This document shows positions 53,622 through 62,510 of a stretch of DNA of 64,000 nt, piece by piece (position 1 is the stretch's first letter; the number at the start of each line of letters is the position of its first letter). The notes beneath the pieces were generated by a model. That model was not told the origin of the DNA and made no database searches. It saw only the letters and a list, made by a program, of their open reading frames with translations. Source of the stretch: Rhizobiales bacterium TNE-4 (GTDB lineage: Bacteria > Pseudomonadota > Alphaproteobacteria > Rhizobiales > Beijerinckiaceae); assembly GCA_019083985.1 (NCBI GenBank), contig JAHRCV010000002.1, positions 186,001 to 250,000 on the forward strand, written 5' to 3'. The position numbers and the translations under genes were made by a program.

Positions 53622-54986
53622 TCATACCGGGACGCGGACGGTTGCGCGCAAGCCGCCGAGCGGGGATTCAGACAAAGTCGCTTCCCCGCCATGCGAGCGC
53701 GCAATATCACGCGCAATCGCCAAGCCGAGACCTGTACCGCCTTCATCGATATTGCGCGCATCATCGAGACGCACAAACGGCTTGAATACTTCTTCGCGCT
53801 GATCGGGCGCCACGCCCGGGCCGTCATCATCGATATGGATGATGAGCCAGCGGCCTTCATGCACGCCGCTCAGCGCGATGCGATTGGCATGCCGCCCGGC
53901 ATTGGTAACAAGGTTCCACAGGCAGCGCCGGAAAGCATCAGGCCGCACAGTGACAACGGGATCGCCCGTGAAATGAACCTCTGCCGGATGGCCTTGCCGC
54001 TCGGCATCAGTGCGCATTTCATCAAGTAGCGCAGCAATATCAGTCGGCGCTGCCTGCTCGCCGGCATCCCCCCGCGCAAAAGCGAGATAGGCTTCCAGCA
54101 TGCGCGACATCTCGTCGACATCTTTGCGCAGCGCATCAAGCTCGCTACTTTCATCCATCAAGGCGAGCGAGAGTTTGAAGCGCGTGAGAATGGTTCTGAG
54201 ATCGTGGCTCACGCCATTCAGCATCGCCGTGCGCTGGTCGATGGCGCGCTCGATACGCCGCTTCATCTCGATAAACGCAAGGCCAGCCTGCCGCACCTCG
54301 CGCGCGCCACGGGGGCGAAATTCAATCTCGCGGCCTTTCCCGAAAGATTCTGCGGCATCCGCTAAACGCATGATCGGCCGGATCTGATTGCGCAGGAATG
54401 CGACGGCAATACCGATCAACACCAAGGACGTGCCAATCATCCACATGAGGAAGATGTGGGAATTGGACGCATAGGTTTGCGAGCGCCGCGTCAACACCCG
54501 CAGAATACCCTTGTCGAGTTGCACGCGGATTTCGACCATGTTCGAACGGCCGACCGTATCGATCCAGAAGGGTCGTCCAATCTGCCGGCGGATCTCGTTC
54601 GACAGCGACCGATCAAGCACAGAAAAGAACGGCTTTTCAGCCGGTGGCGGCAGAGGTCCCGGCGGCAGAATATCAACATCGAGATTGAGCCTGTCGCCCG
54701 CAATCCGCGTCAGCGTGTCGTAGTCGGGATCCTGCGGATAGGATTCGGCAATGTCGATCAGCGCGGCAATATCCTGCGTCACCGCCGCCGACAATCGTCG
54801 TGTCACGGTCTGCCAATGCCGCTCCATGAAGGCATAGGCAATCACCGATTGCAGGATGACCATCGGCGCGATGATGATGATAAGCGCGCGTGCGAATAGT
54901 CCCTTCGGCATCCGTCCCGCAATCCAGCGCGCTACGCGCCGATAAAGCGTGGGTACAATCGCGAAGGGAGGATCGACGCTGGCCAT
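53622..54986 (-). CDS. Sensor histidine kinase (EnvZ-like), partner of PetR
   Basis: A 454-residue inner-membrane kinase: first membrane helix ALIIIIAPMVILQSVIAYAF, a periplasmic domain of about 120 residues, second helix IFLMWMIGTSLVLIGIAVAFL, a HAMP region (RNQIRPIMRLADAAESFGKG), the phosphoacceptor box NGVSHDLRTILTRF, and the ATPase boxes N (LVTNAGRHA), G1 (DDDGPGV) and G2 (GGTGLGLAI). The start codon immediately follows the petR stop. The signal sensed is unknown; its link to bc1 genes is by neighbourhood. Confidence 0.93.
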   Translation of the reverse strand: MASVDPPFAIVPTLYRRVARWIAGRMPKGLFARALIIIIAPMVILQSVIAYAFMERHWQTVTRRLSAAVTQDIAALIDIAESYPQDPDYDTLTRIAGDRLNLDVDILPPGPLPPPAEKPFFSVLDRSLSNEIRRQIGRPFWIDTVGRSNMVEIRVQLDKGILRVLTRRSQTYASNSHIFLMWMIGTSLVLIGIAVAFLRNQIRPIMRLADAAESFGKGREIEFRPRGAREVRQAGLAFIEMKRRIERAIDQRTAMLNGVSHDLRTILTRFKLSLALMDESSELDALRKDVDEMSRMLEAYLAFARGDAGEQAAPTDIAALLDEMRTDAERQGHPAEVHFTGDPVVTVRPDAFRRCLWNLVTNAGRHANRIALSGVHEGRWLIIHIDDDGPGVAPDQREEVFKPFVRLDDARNIDEGGTGLGLAIARDIARSHGGEATLSESPLGGLRATVRVPV

Positions 54987-55700
54987 CTAGTGATCCACCA
55001 GCAAGCGATAACCGACGCCACGGACGGTCTGCAAATGCAAGGGATTGCCCGGATCGTCCTCAATCTTGCGGCGCAGACGGTTGATCTGCACATCAACCGT
55101 ACGCTCGTTGAAATCTGAACCGCTCGACAACTCTTCTCGCGGCACCGTTTCACCGGCCCGTACCGCCAGAATGGCGAGAATATCGCGTTCGCGCTCGGTA
55201 ATGCGGACGACCTCGTCATCTCGCCGCAACTCCCCGCGATCGGCACGAAACCGGAAGGGGCCGAAACGAATGACATCAGGCTCGGACGCGGCATCGGCGG
55301 CGACATTGCGCTTCTGAATATTGTTCAGACGCAACAATAATTCGCGCGGTTCGAACGGTTTGGCGAGATAATCGTCGGCACCGATTTCAAGCCCCCGCAC
55401 GCGATCCCCAGCGTCGGTGCGGGCTGTCAGCATCAGGATAGGCACAGTCGAGGACTGGCGCACAAAACGCGCAAGATCGAACCCGTTCTCGCCCGGCATC
55501 ATCACATCGAGAATAAGGCAATCAAAAGCGAAGCCTTCGATTTTGCGACGCGCTTGCAGGGCATCGCCCGCGCTCGTCACCCGATAGCCATGTTCGCCCA
55601 GAAACCGTGACAAGAGATCACGTAAACGCCGGTCGTCATCCACCACAAGTACATGCGGCGCATCATCCGCAGGAACGATCCGGGTTTTCTCGGCGCTCAC
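54987..55700 (-). CDS. petR: OmpR-type response regulator (PetR-like)
   Basis: A 237-residue two-domain regulator. Receiver: HVLVVDDDRRLRDLL, phosphoacceptor CLILDVMMPGENG, MLTARTD, and DDYLAKPFEPREL. The C-terminal winged helix reads RITERERDILAILAVRAGETVPREEL ... RTVDVQINRLRRKIEDDPGNPLHLQTVRGVGYRL. It lies in the order MarR, regulator, kinase, as petP-petR does near the bc1 genes in Rhodobacter; that is why the symbol is used. It overlaps the MarR gene by 4 bp. Confidence 0.9.
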   Translation of the reverse strand: MSAEKTRIVPADDAPHVLVVDDDRRLRDLLSRFLGEHGYRVTSAGDALQARRKIEGFAFDCLILDVMMPGENGFDLARFVRQSSTVPILMLTARTDAGDRVRGLEIGADDYLAKPFEPRELLLRLNNIQKRNVAADAASEPDVIRFGPFRFRADRGELRRDDEVVRITERERDILAILAVRAGETVPREELSSGSDFNERTVDVQINRLRRKIEDDPGNPLHLQTVRGVGYRLLVDH

Positions 55701-56206
55701 GCCAGCCCCCGCCCGCCTTGCGGCGCAGCATCGATCATGGCGGCGAGATAGCGGAAGGCGGCCTCACGGTCGCTGGCACTCGTGCGACCCGTGGCACGCG
55801 CAATCCGTTCGGCCTGCGGGCGCGCGAGCGCCAATGCGAGTTCCTGTCCTTTGGCGGTTGGAAACAGCAGACGCTGGCGCCGATCGGTCTCACCCGCGCG
55901 GCTTTCAACATAGCCCTGTTCCAGAAGTTCCTTCAGCACGCGATTGAGGCTCTGTTTCGTGATCTGCAGAATATCCAGCAATTCGGCGATGGTGAGGCCG
56001 GGATTGCGATTGACGAAATGCAGCACGCGATGATGCGCTCGTCCGAAATTGTAGCGGGTCAGGATGCGGTCCGGATCACCGACGAAATCGCGATAGGCGA
56101 AGAACAGGGTCTCGATCAGATCGTAGGGCAGGCCTACATCGGCCTCCGGGGTCTCGGCGGCAGGCGGGCGCGCAAGGGCTTGCGGCGTGGACAGGGCTTG
56201 AGACAT
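55697..56206 (-). CDS. petP: MarR family regulator (PetP-like)
   Basis: A 169-residue winged-helix protein. It has a linker (LSTPQALARPPAAETPEADVG), then DLIETLFFAYRDFVGDPDRILTRYNFGRAHHRVLHFVNRNPGLTIAELLDILQITKQSLNRVLKELLEQGYVESRAGETDRRQRLLF, the complete MarR recognition helix and wing. The ATG at 56204-56206 has GGAG at correct spacing; a longer form from 56263 would code through the likely promoter. It is the first gene of petP-petR-kinase, and overlaps petR by 4 bp. In Rhodobacter capsulatus the homologous pair is near petABC and important for growth. Confidence 0.88.
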   Translation of the reverse strand: MSQALSTPQALARPPAAETPEADVGLPYDLIETLFFAYRDFVGDPDRILTRYNFGRAHHRVLHFVNRNPGLTIAELLDILQITKQSLNRVLKELLEQGYVESRAGETDRRQRLLFPTAKGQELALALARPQAERIARATGRTSASDREAAFRYLAAMIDAAPQGGRGLA

Positions 56207-56245
56207 GAGGCGCTCCGGAGGGGGCGGCAGGACACATACGTCAGT

Positions 56246-56283
56246 CTTGTTGACATATTTCATCCCGATTGTTACTCGTCAAG
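56246..56283. promoter_or_regulatory. Candidate divergent promoter/operator between petP and ilvE
   Basis: TTGACA (56250-56255) on the plus strand and TTGACG (56277-56282, minus strand) face each other across an AT-richer segment, forming a loose inverted repeat CTTG..GAC/GTCAAG. For petP a weak -10 (AATATG on the minus strand, 56254-56259) is 17 bp from TTGACG. The arrangement could let PetP control itself and ilvE; this is inference. Confidence 0.35.
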
Positions 56284-56412
56284 GGCGCTGGACGAAAGGA
56301 TCGTGCGTGAGCACCCTCAAGACCTTCGCATTCCTCTCTTGGGCGACCCTTATGGCCTGCCCGCGCCTTGCCCCGGCGAGGTGAAGACCCCCTCTTCCTG
56401 CAGGAGCCTTTC

Positions 56413-57288
56413 ATGTCCGTCATTCCCTTCGATATGCGCGATGGCCAAATCTGGTTCAATGGTGAACTGGTCGCCTGGAAGGATGCGAAGATCCACATTC
56501 TTTCGCACGGTCTTCACTATGGCTCCTGCGTATTCGAGGGCGAGCGCGCTTATGGCGGCAACATCTTCAAGTGCACGGAACATTCCGAGCGCTTCAAGAA
56601 GAGCGCCGAATTGCTTGATTTCGAAATTCCCTATTCCGTCGCCGAAATCGATGCAGCCAAGAAGCTCGTGATCGAAAAGAACGGCATGAAGGACGCCTAT
56701 CTCCGCCCGGTCGCGTGGCGCGGTTCGGAAATGATGGGCGTCTCGGCACAGAACAACAAGATCAATGTCGCCATCGCGGCATGGGAATGGCCGTCCTATT
56801 TCGATCCGGAACAGCGCATGAAGGGCATTCGCATCGACATGGCAGAATATCGCCGTCCCGATCCGATGACCGCGCCCTCGACCTCGAAGGCCGCCGGCCT
56901 TTACATGATCTGCACCATCTCCAAGCACCGCGCTGAACGCAAAGGCTTTGCCGATGCGCTGATGCTCGATTGGCAGGGACGCGTCGCCGAATGCACCGGT
57001 GCGAACGTGTTCTTTACGCGCGATGGCGCAATCCACACGCCGCAGGCCGATTGCTTCTTGAATGGCATCACGCGCCAGACTGTCATCGATCTCGCCAAAA
57101 AGCGGGGTTTTGAAGTGATCGAGCGTCGGATCATGCCGGACGAGCTCTCATCCTTCAATGAATGCTTCATCACCGGTACGGCGGCGGAAGTCACACCTGT
57201 CGGCGAAATCGCCGGCATCCAGTACAAGCCCGGCAATATCACGATGGCGTTGGTCGACGATTATCACAAGGCCGTCAACGGCCAGTAA
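56413..57288 (+). CDS. ilvE: Branched-chain amino-acid aminotransferase
   Basis: PLP-dependent transaminase of fold type IV, last step in Leu, Ile and Val synthesis. The 291-residue protein has SVIPFDMRDGQIWFNGELVAW, ILSHGLHYGSCVFEGERAY, the PLP Lys region PSTSKAAGLYM, and AECTGANVFF with FITGTAAEVTPV. The ATG at 56413 follows AGGAG at ideal distance; an in-frame start at 56368 is not needed. It ends in a strong terminator. It lies between the pet regulatory genes and a repeat cluster. Confidence 0.95.
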   Translation: MSVIPFDMRDGQIWFNGELVAWKDAKIHILSHGLHYGSCVFEGERAYGGNIFKCTEHSERFKKSAELLDFEIPYSVAEIDAAKKLVIEKNGMKDAYLRPVAWRGSEMMGVSAQNNKINVAIAAWEWPSYFDPEQRMKGIRIDMAEYRRPDPMTAPSTSKAAGLYMICTISKHRAERKGFADALMLDWQGRVAECTGANVFFTRDGAIHTPQADCFLNGITRQTVIDLAKKRGFEVIERRIMPDELSSFNECFITGTAAEVTPVGEIAGIQYKPGNITMALVDDYHKAVNGQ

Positions 57289-57310
57289 TCGCGTCACAGA
57301 GCGGAATTGG

Positions 57311-57338
57311 AAAAGCGGGCCTTGCGGCCCGCTTTTTT
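57311..57338 (+). terminator. Intrinsic terminator of ilvE
   Basis: Ten-pair stem AAAGCGGGCC/GGCCCGCTTT with loop TTGC and a T6 run, 23 bp after the stop codon. Confidence 0.92.
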
Positions 57339-57365
57339 GTTGGTACGCGGCATCAACACTCACCG

Positions 57366-57543
57366 CGTCATCGCGAGGCGCGTGAGCGCCGTGGCGATCC
57401 ATCGCGCTGTAAAGCTTGAGCCCTCATGGTGAGGAGGAATGCGAAGCATTCCGTCTCGAACCACGATGGCGTGGATTACGTGCAATCTGGAACCCTCGTC
57501 CTTCGAGACGCGATGCGTTCCGCATCGCTCCTCAGGATGAGGG
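57366..57543. repeat. Interspersed palindromic repeat cluster C
   Basis: Between ilvE and apt: one CGTCATCGCGAGG...GGCGATCCAT unit (57366-57402), one TGG/CCA palindrome (57421-57469, inner hairpin GGAATGCGAAGCATTCC) and one inverted TCC/GGA palindrome (57493-57543, inner hairpin GCGATGCGTTCCGCATCGC). Same families and same order pattern as clusters A and B. Confidence 0.88.
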
Positions 57544-57549
57544 AGAAAT

Positions 57550-58080
57550 TCAATGCCCGTCGAACGCCACCAGCGTATGCACCGGCACGCCGAGCGCCTC
57601 GATCTTTTTGCGCCCGCCTAGATCCGGCAGATCCACAACAAAGACGGCGGCAACCACATCGGCACCGAGGCTTTGTAACAATTTCGTTGCGGCTTCCGCT
57701 GTGCCGCCCGTGGCAATCAGATCGTCAACCAGAATGACGCGCTCACCTTTCTGAACCGCATCCTCATGCATTTCCATTTCATCGACGCCATATTCCAGCG
57801 AATAGGCGATCGAGACGGTCGCATGCGGCAACTTGCCCTTTTTGCGGATCGGCACGAAACCCGCCGAGAGCTGATGCGCTGCAGCGCCGCCGAGAATGAA
57901 CCCGCGCGCCTCGATCCCTGCGACCTTATCAACCTTGGTTCCCACAAAGGGCAAAAGCAGCGTATCGACAGCGCGGCGAAACGCGCGCGCGTCGCCCAAT
58001 AATGTCGTGATGTCGCGAAAAATGATGCCAGGCTTCGGATAATCGGGAATCGCCCGAATGGACTGTGCGAGATCGGTCAT
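57550..58080 (-). CDS. apt: Adenine phosphoribosyltransferase
   Basis: Salvages adenine to AMP using PRPP. The 176-residue protein starts [28 protein letters not shown], has [15 protein letters not shown] and the PRPP-binding loop [17 protein letters not shown]. Three consecutive ATG codons (58078-58086) are possible starts; the last gives the best spacing from AAGAGG. It starts right at the mtnP stop, so adenine released by MtnP is used by the next gene product. The stop lies next to repeat cluster C. Confidence 0.95.
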   Translation of the reverse strand: MTDLAQSIRAIPDYPKPGIIFRDITTLLGDARAFRRAVDTLLLPFVGTKVDKVAGIEARGFILGGAAAHQLSAGFVPIRKKGKLPHATVSIAYSLEYGVDEMEMHEDAVQKGERVILVDDLIATGGTAEAATKLLQSLGADVVAAVFVVDLPDLGGRKKIEALGVPVHTLVAFDGH

Positions 58081-58082
58081 CA

Positions 58083-58961
58083 TCATCCTCTTGTCAAAAC
58101 GCGTCCAGCCACGGCGTCGAGCTTTGCCATCAAAGCAGGATCGCGCGCGCCGGGTGGTGTCATGATCGCATGGTCCAGCGCCTTGTGGGCACCCGCTGGG
58201 CAAGGCTCGCGCATGGTGGGGAAATCTTGCGCAAGCCGCGCAACGATCCGGCGCGCTTTGCCGATATTCTCATGCATCACTTGAATGACGGCACTCACAT
58301 CGACTGCATCATGCTCGGGATGCCAGCAATCATAATCGGTCACCATGGCGAGCGTCGCATAGGAGATTTCCGCCTCCCGCGCGAGCTTGGCTTCCGGCAT
58401 CGCCGTCATGCCAATCACGTCGAAGCCTTGCGCCTTATACGCAAGCGATTCCGCATAGGACGAGAATTGCGGCCCTTGCATGCAGACATAGGTGCCGCCG
58501 CGCTTTACCGCGACATTCTCCGCGCGCGCTGCTGCGTCGAGACGATTCATCAAATGCGGTGAGACGGGATGGGCCATGGATACATGCGCCACACAGCCCG
58601 TGCCGAAAAAGGACGAGGCGCGGCCATGGGTACGGTCGACGAATTGGTCGACGAGGACGAACAAGCCGGGCGGCAGTTCTGGTTTGAAAGAACCGCATGC
58701 CGACAGCGAAATAATATCCGTCACGCCTGCGCGTTTGAGAACATCGATATTGGCCCGGTAATTGATGGCATCGGGTGGGATCCTGTGACCGCGGCCATGG
58801 CGTGAGAGAAACACGATGTCGGTGTTACCAATGCGCCCACACATCAACGCATCCGATGGCTCACCCCAAGGGGAAGCGATGCGTTCTTCTCGCCTGTCCT
58901 CAAGCCCGGGCAAATCGTAAATTCCCGACCCGCCAATGATCCCTAAAATCGCTTTCGTCAT
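58083..58961 (-). CDS. mtnP: S-methyl-5'-thioadenosine phosphorylase
   Basis: Splits methylthioadenosine into adenine and methylthioribose-1-phosphate. The 292-residue protein has [16 protein letters not shown], the phosphate-binding [26 protein letters not shown], and [37 protein letters not shown] 58959-58961 (MTKAILG) is chosen because GGAG is too close to the ATG at 58970. It overlaps or abuts apt, making a salvage pair. Confidence 0.95.
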   Translation of the reverse strand: MTKAILGIIGGSGIYDLPGLEDRREERIASPWGEPSDALMCGRIGNTDIVFLSRHGRGHRIPPDAINYRANIDVLKRAGVTDIISLSACGSFKPELPPGLFVLVDQFVDRTHGRASSFFGTGCVAHVSMAHPVSPHLMNRLDAAARAENVAVKRGGTYVCMQGPQFSSYAESLAYKAQGFDVIGMTAMPEAKLAREAEISYATLAMVTDYDCWHPEHDAVDVSAVIQVMHENIGKARRIVARLAQDFPTMREPCPAGAHKALDHAIMTPPGARDPALMAKLDAVAGRVLTRG

Positions 58962-59021
58962 CGCAATCATGCTCCGTTCACGGCAACCATCTTGCCGCAA
59001 CGCTGCCGCCGTTTCAGCAAT

Positions 59022-59050
59022 AAAAAAGCCCCGCCGAAGCGGGGCTTTTT
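59022..59050 (-). terminator. Intrinsic terminator of the petABC operon
   Basis: GCCCCGC/GCGGGGC with loop CGAA, flanked by A5/T5 on both sides; it can work in either direction. It is 17 bp after the petC stop on the minus strand. Confidence 0.92.
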
Positions 59051-59066
59051 CATAATCGTATCGGGC

Positions 59067-59939
59067 TTAGAAAGCTGGGCCGTGGGCGTGGCCTTCCACC
59101 TTCGACCAGATCTTCTTCTTCGTGAAGTAGAGAAGACCCGCGAAGACGAGCAAGAAGATCATCACCTTGAAGCCGAGTTCCTTGCGTTGCTCGAGTTTAG
59201 GTTCCGCCATCCACATCAGGAAAGCGGTGACGTCCTTGGCGTATTGCTCGACCGTTTCAGGTGCCTGCGGACGGCCGTCGGCGCCCTTCGGATATTCGAT
59301 GGCACCGGCGTTCAACGGAGGCGGCATCGCAATGATGTGGCCCGGGAAGTAGGTGTTGTAATATTTGCCAGCCGGCACCGTCACATCCTTCGGCGGATCG
59401 GTGTAGCCGGTGAGAAGGGCTGCGAGATAATCCGGGCCCTGCTCCTGGAACTGCGTGAAGATGTCGAACACGAAGCGCGGGAAACCACGCTCATACGTGC
59501 GCGCCTTCGCAATCACCGACATATCCGGCGGATAGGCGCCACCATTGGCAGCAGCCGCTGCTTCCTTGTTCGGGAACGGAGACGGCCAGCGATCAGCCGG
59601 ACGGCCCGGGCGCTCATACATTTCGCCCTGATCATTCGGACCCGCCTTGATCTTGTATTCAGCCGCAAGCGCTTTCACCTGCGCGGCCGAGAATTCCGGA
59701 CCGCCGGGCTGCGAGAGATTGCGGAACGCGAGATACTCGGCCGAGTGGCAGGCGGCGCAAACTTCGCGGAAAACCTTGAAGCCGCGCTGCAACTGCGTTG
59801 CGTCATATTGGCCGAACGGCCCGGAGAAGGTCCATTTCAGGCTCGGCGGTTCGACCGTCGCACCCGCCGCCATGGCGGCAGGGGCGCTGGCGAGGGCAGC
59901 GGCGGCAAACGCCGCGCGGATGAAGGTAAGGCGTTTCAT
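59067..59939 (-). CDS. petC: Cytochrome c1 of the bc1 complex
   Basis: Haem c subunit that passes electrons from the Rieske centre to soluble cytochrome c. The 290-residue precursor has a signal peptide (FIRAAFAAAALASAPAAMAAG), the haem motif CAACH in FREVCAACHSAEYLAFRNL, the axial Met region HIIAMPPPL, and a C-terminal membrane anchor (FKVMIFLLVFAGLLYFTKKKIWSKV). It is separate from cytochrome b, not fused as in Bradyrhizobium. Third gene of petABC. Confidence 0.97.
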   Translation of the reverse strand: MKRLTFIRAAFAAAALASAPAAMAAGATVEPPSLKWTFSGPFGQYDATQLQRGFKVFREVCAACHSAEYLAFRNLSQPGGPEFSAAQVKALAAEYKIKAGPNDQGEMYERPGRPADRWPSPFPNKEAAAAANGGAYPPDMSVIAKARTYERGFPRFVFDIFTQFQEQGPDYLAALLTGYTDPPKDVTVPAGKYYNTYFPGHIIAMPPPLNAGAIEYPKGADGRPQAPETVEQYAKDVTAFLMWMAEPKLEQRKELGFKVMIFLLVFAGLLYFTKKKIWSKVEGHAHGPAF

Positions 59940-59959
59940 GTCTATCCGTCCTTCGCCAG

Positions 59960-61237
59960 TCAGCCTTTGGTATTCGGTTCGGCATGCGCGCCGGCAGCCA
60001 TGGCATTCGCCGAGCCGCCCTTGCCCAGAACCGCTTCCGCGATCGAGGCCGGAACCTTCTTCGGCGTCTCGAAAAGACCGAGCAGCGGAAGAATGATCAG
60101 GAAGTGCGCGAAGTAATAAGCGGTGAGCACGCGAGCGAGCAGGATGTAGCCGCCTTCAGCCGGCTTCGCACCAACCCAACCGAGCAGCACGCACACAACG
60201 GCGAACACCCAGAAGAACTGGCGGAACAGCGGACGGTAATTCGCCGACTTCACCTTCGACGTGTCGAGCCACGGCAGGAACACGAGCACCGCGATCGCGC
60301 CGAACATCAGGAGCACGCCACCGAGCTTGTCCGGCACGGCGCGCAGGATCGCGTAGAACGGCAGGAAGTACCATTCCGGCACGATGTGCGCAGGCGTCAC
60401 GGCCGGATTGGCCGGGATGTAGTTGTCGGCGTGGCCGAGGAAGTTCGGCGTGTAGAACACGAACCAGCAGTAGAAGATGATGAAGCAGACGAGCGCGAGC
60501 GCGTCCTTCACCGTGAAATACGGATGGAAGGGCAGCGTGTCCTTTTCCGTCTGCTTTTCAACGCCGGCCGGATTGTTCGAACCCGGAACATGCAGCGCCC
60601 AGATGTGCAGGATCACGACGCCTGCAATCATGAAGGGCAGGAGATAGTGCAGCGAGAAGAAGCGGTTCAACGTCGGGTTGGCGACCGAATAACCGCCCCA
60701 CAGCCATGTCACGATCGTCTCGCCGACAATCGGGAAAGCCGAGAAGAGGTTGGTGATCACCATCGCGCCCCAGAAGCTCATCTGGCCCCAAGGCAGCACG
60801 TAACCCATGAACGCAGTCGCCATCATGAGCAGGAAGATCACGACGCCGAGAATCCAGAGGATTTCGCGCGGGGCCTTGTACGACCCGTAATAGAGACCGC
60901 GGAAAATGTGGATGTAGACGGCGACGAAGAACATCGACGCGCCGTTGGCGTGCAGGTAGCGCAACAACCAGCCATAGTTCACATCGCGCATGATCGCTTC
61001 AACCGAGCTGAAAGCGAAATCGACGTGCGGCGTGTAGTGCATGGCCAGCACAACACCGGTCAGGATCTGGGCGACCAGCATGAACGCCAGAATGCCGCCA
61101 AAGGTCCAGAGATAGTTAAGGTTGCGCGGGTTCGGGAACACCACGAAGGACGAATGAATCAGTCCCACGATGGGCAGGCGGCTTTCGAACCACTTGCCTA
61201 CGGCGCTCTTCGGAACATAGGTGGAATGTCCGCTCAT
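59960..61237 (-). CDS. petB: Cytochrome b of the bc1 complex
   Basis: Core membrane subunit with two haem b groups and the quinone sites Qo and Qi. The 425-residue protein has the four-His haem pattern (MHYTPH and [11 protein letters not shown] in the second helix; HYLLPF and [12 protein letters not shown] in the fourth), and the Qo-site motif PEWYFLP. Eight membrane helices are apparent. The C-terminal part is followed by 20 bp before petC. Confidence 0.98.
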   Translation of the reverse strand: MSGHSTYVPKSAVGKWFESRLPIVGLIHSSFVVFPNPRNLNYLWTFGGILAFMLVAQILTGVVLAMHYTPHVDFAFSSVEAIMRDVNYGWLLRYLHANGASMFFVAVYIHIFRGLYYGSYKAPREILWILGVVIFLLMMATAFMGYVLPWGQMSFWGAMVITNLFSAFPIVGETIVTWLWGGYSVANPTLNRFFSLHYLLPFMIAGVVILHIWALHVPGSNNPAGVEKQTEKDTLPFHPYFTVKDALALVCFIIFYCWFVFYTPNFLGHADNYIPANPAVTPAHIVPEWYFLPFYAILRAVPDKLGGVLLMFGAIAVLVFLPWLDTSKVKSANYRPLFRQFFWVFAVVCVLLGWVGAKPAEGGYILLARVLTAYYFAHFLIILPLLGLFETPKKVPASIAEAVLGKGGSANAMAAGAHAEPNTKG

Positions 61238-61279
61238 GGTTTCATCCTGATGTTGGATGCCGGCTTCGGGGAATACCGA

Positions 61280-61810
61280 TCAGCCGATCTTAATCTTGGT
61301 GTCGGAGACGAATTCGTACGGCGGGACCGGCAGGTTCGTCGGCGCGGGTCCCTGGCGGATGCGGCCCGACGTATCGAAGACCGAGCCATGGCACGGGCAG
61401 AGCCAGCCATTGTACGGGCCTTCATTGCCGAGCGGCACGCAACCCAGATGGGTGCAGTTGCCATACACAACGAGCCAATTCGCATGGCCCTTCTTCACGC
61501 GGGCCGAATCGGGCTGCGGATCGGGGAGCGACGCCAGACTGACGTCTTCGGCTGCCTTCACTTCGGCAGGTGTGCGGTTCCGCACGAAAATCAGTTTGCC
61601 ACGCCAGAACAATTTCACGATCTGGCCTTCGGCCACAGGCGTCAGGTCGAAATCGACCGGCGCGCCTTGTGCGATCGTATCGGCGTCGGGGTTCATCTGG
61701 CTGATGAACGGCCAAATAGCCGCTGCAACGCCAACCGCGCCCACGGCTCCGGTCGCCAAGTAAAGAAAATCCCGTCTGGTGGGTTCGGCCGCTGTCGTCG
61801 CCACGTCCAT
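61280..61810 (-). CDS. petA: Rieske iron-sulfur protein of the bc1 complex
   Basis: The 176-residue protein begins with a twin-arginine motif and membrane anchor (TRRDFLYLATGAVGAVGVAAAIWPFI), and has both cluster-binding boxes: CTHLGCVPLG and CPCHGSVFD, with the Cys and His ligands and disulfide cysteines. It transfers electrons from quinol to cytochrome c1. First gene of petABC, with a 42-bp gap to petB. The region upstream to trmL holds its promoter. Confidence 0.97.
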   Translation of the reverse strand: MDVATTAAEPTRRDFLYLATGAVGAVGVAAAIWPFISQMNPDADTIAQGAPVDFDLTPVAEGQIVKLFWRGKLIFVRNRTPAEVKAAEDVSLASLPDPQPDSARVKKGHANWLVVYGNCTHLGCVPLGNEGPYNGWLCPCHGSVFDTSGRIRQGPAPTNLPVPPYEFVSDTKIKIG

Positions 61811-62033
61811 GATCCCTGTTCTCGCGCCCGGAGGTGGCCGGGCATGATGGTCAAAGTCGACTTACGGGAGAAGACATGGCGCACGGACGCGACCATGCCA
61901 TGCGACCCGGAGTCGCCACGCGGCGGGTCTTTCGCATGACGCTAGGCCCTTGTCTATAGTGCGAAACGCCAAGCCGGGTTGAAGAACCCCGCCGCTTGGG
62001 ATTTGCACCGCTTTTTGCGGCTTCGAGGAACCG

Positions 62034-62510
62034 ATGGACCTAGCCTTGTTCGAGCCCGACATTCCGCAGAATGCTGGCACCCTGATGCGACTCGCTGCCT
62101 GCCTCAACGTCAGGATCCACCTTATCGAGCCCGCAGGCTTCCCAACCTCCGACAAGACCTTCCGGCGCGCCGGAATGGACTATCTCGACCGGGTCGATCT
62201 CCACCGCCATATCTCTTGGCGCGCCTTCCGCGAATGGCAGCTGGGTGCGGGCCAGCGCCTGATCCTCGCCTCCACCAAGGCCGCCCAGCCCTATTACGAC
62301 CTCGCCTTCAGGCCCAATGACATCATCCTGCTGGGGCGGGAATCGAAAGGCGTGCCCGATGAGGTCCATGCCGCGGCGGACGAACGGGTGCTGATTCCCT
62401 TGGCGCCGGGCCTGCGTTCGCTGAACGTAGCCCTTGCCGGAGGGATGATTTTGGGCGAGGCCTTACGCCAGACGCGGGGCTTCCCGCTTGAGACTGGAAC
62501 GCCTGCATGA
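62034..62510 (+). CDS. trmL: tRNA (cytidine/uridine-34 2'-O)-methyltransferase
   Basis: A 158-residue SPOUT methyltransferase acting on the wobble base of some tRNAs. It shows [56 protein letters not shown], and the knotted end [28 protein letters not shown]. Its stop overlaps the hemF start by 4 bp. It is divergent from petABC, an order common in Rhizobiales. Confidence 0.95.
   Translation: MDLALFEPDIPQNAGTLMRLAACLNVRIHLIEPAGFPTSDKTFRRAGMDYLDRVDLHRHISWRAFREWQLGAGQRLILASTKAAQPYYDLAFRPNDIILLGRESKGVPDEVHAAADERVLIPLAPGLRSLNVALAGGMILGEALRQTRGFPLETGTPA

Noticed and set aside
59984-61939. 651-codon open frame on the plus strand
   Set aside because: It is antisense to petB and petA, which are certain genes; the sequence is Arg/Glu/His-rich with no fold pattern.
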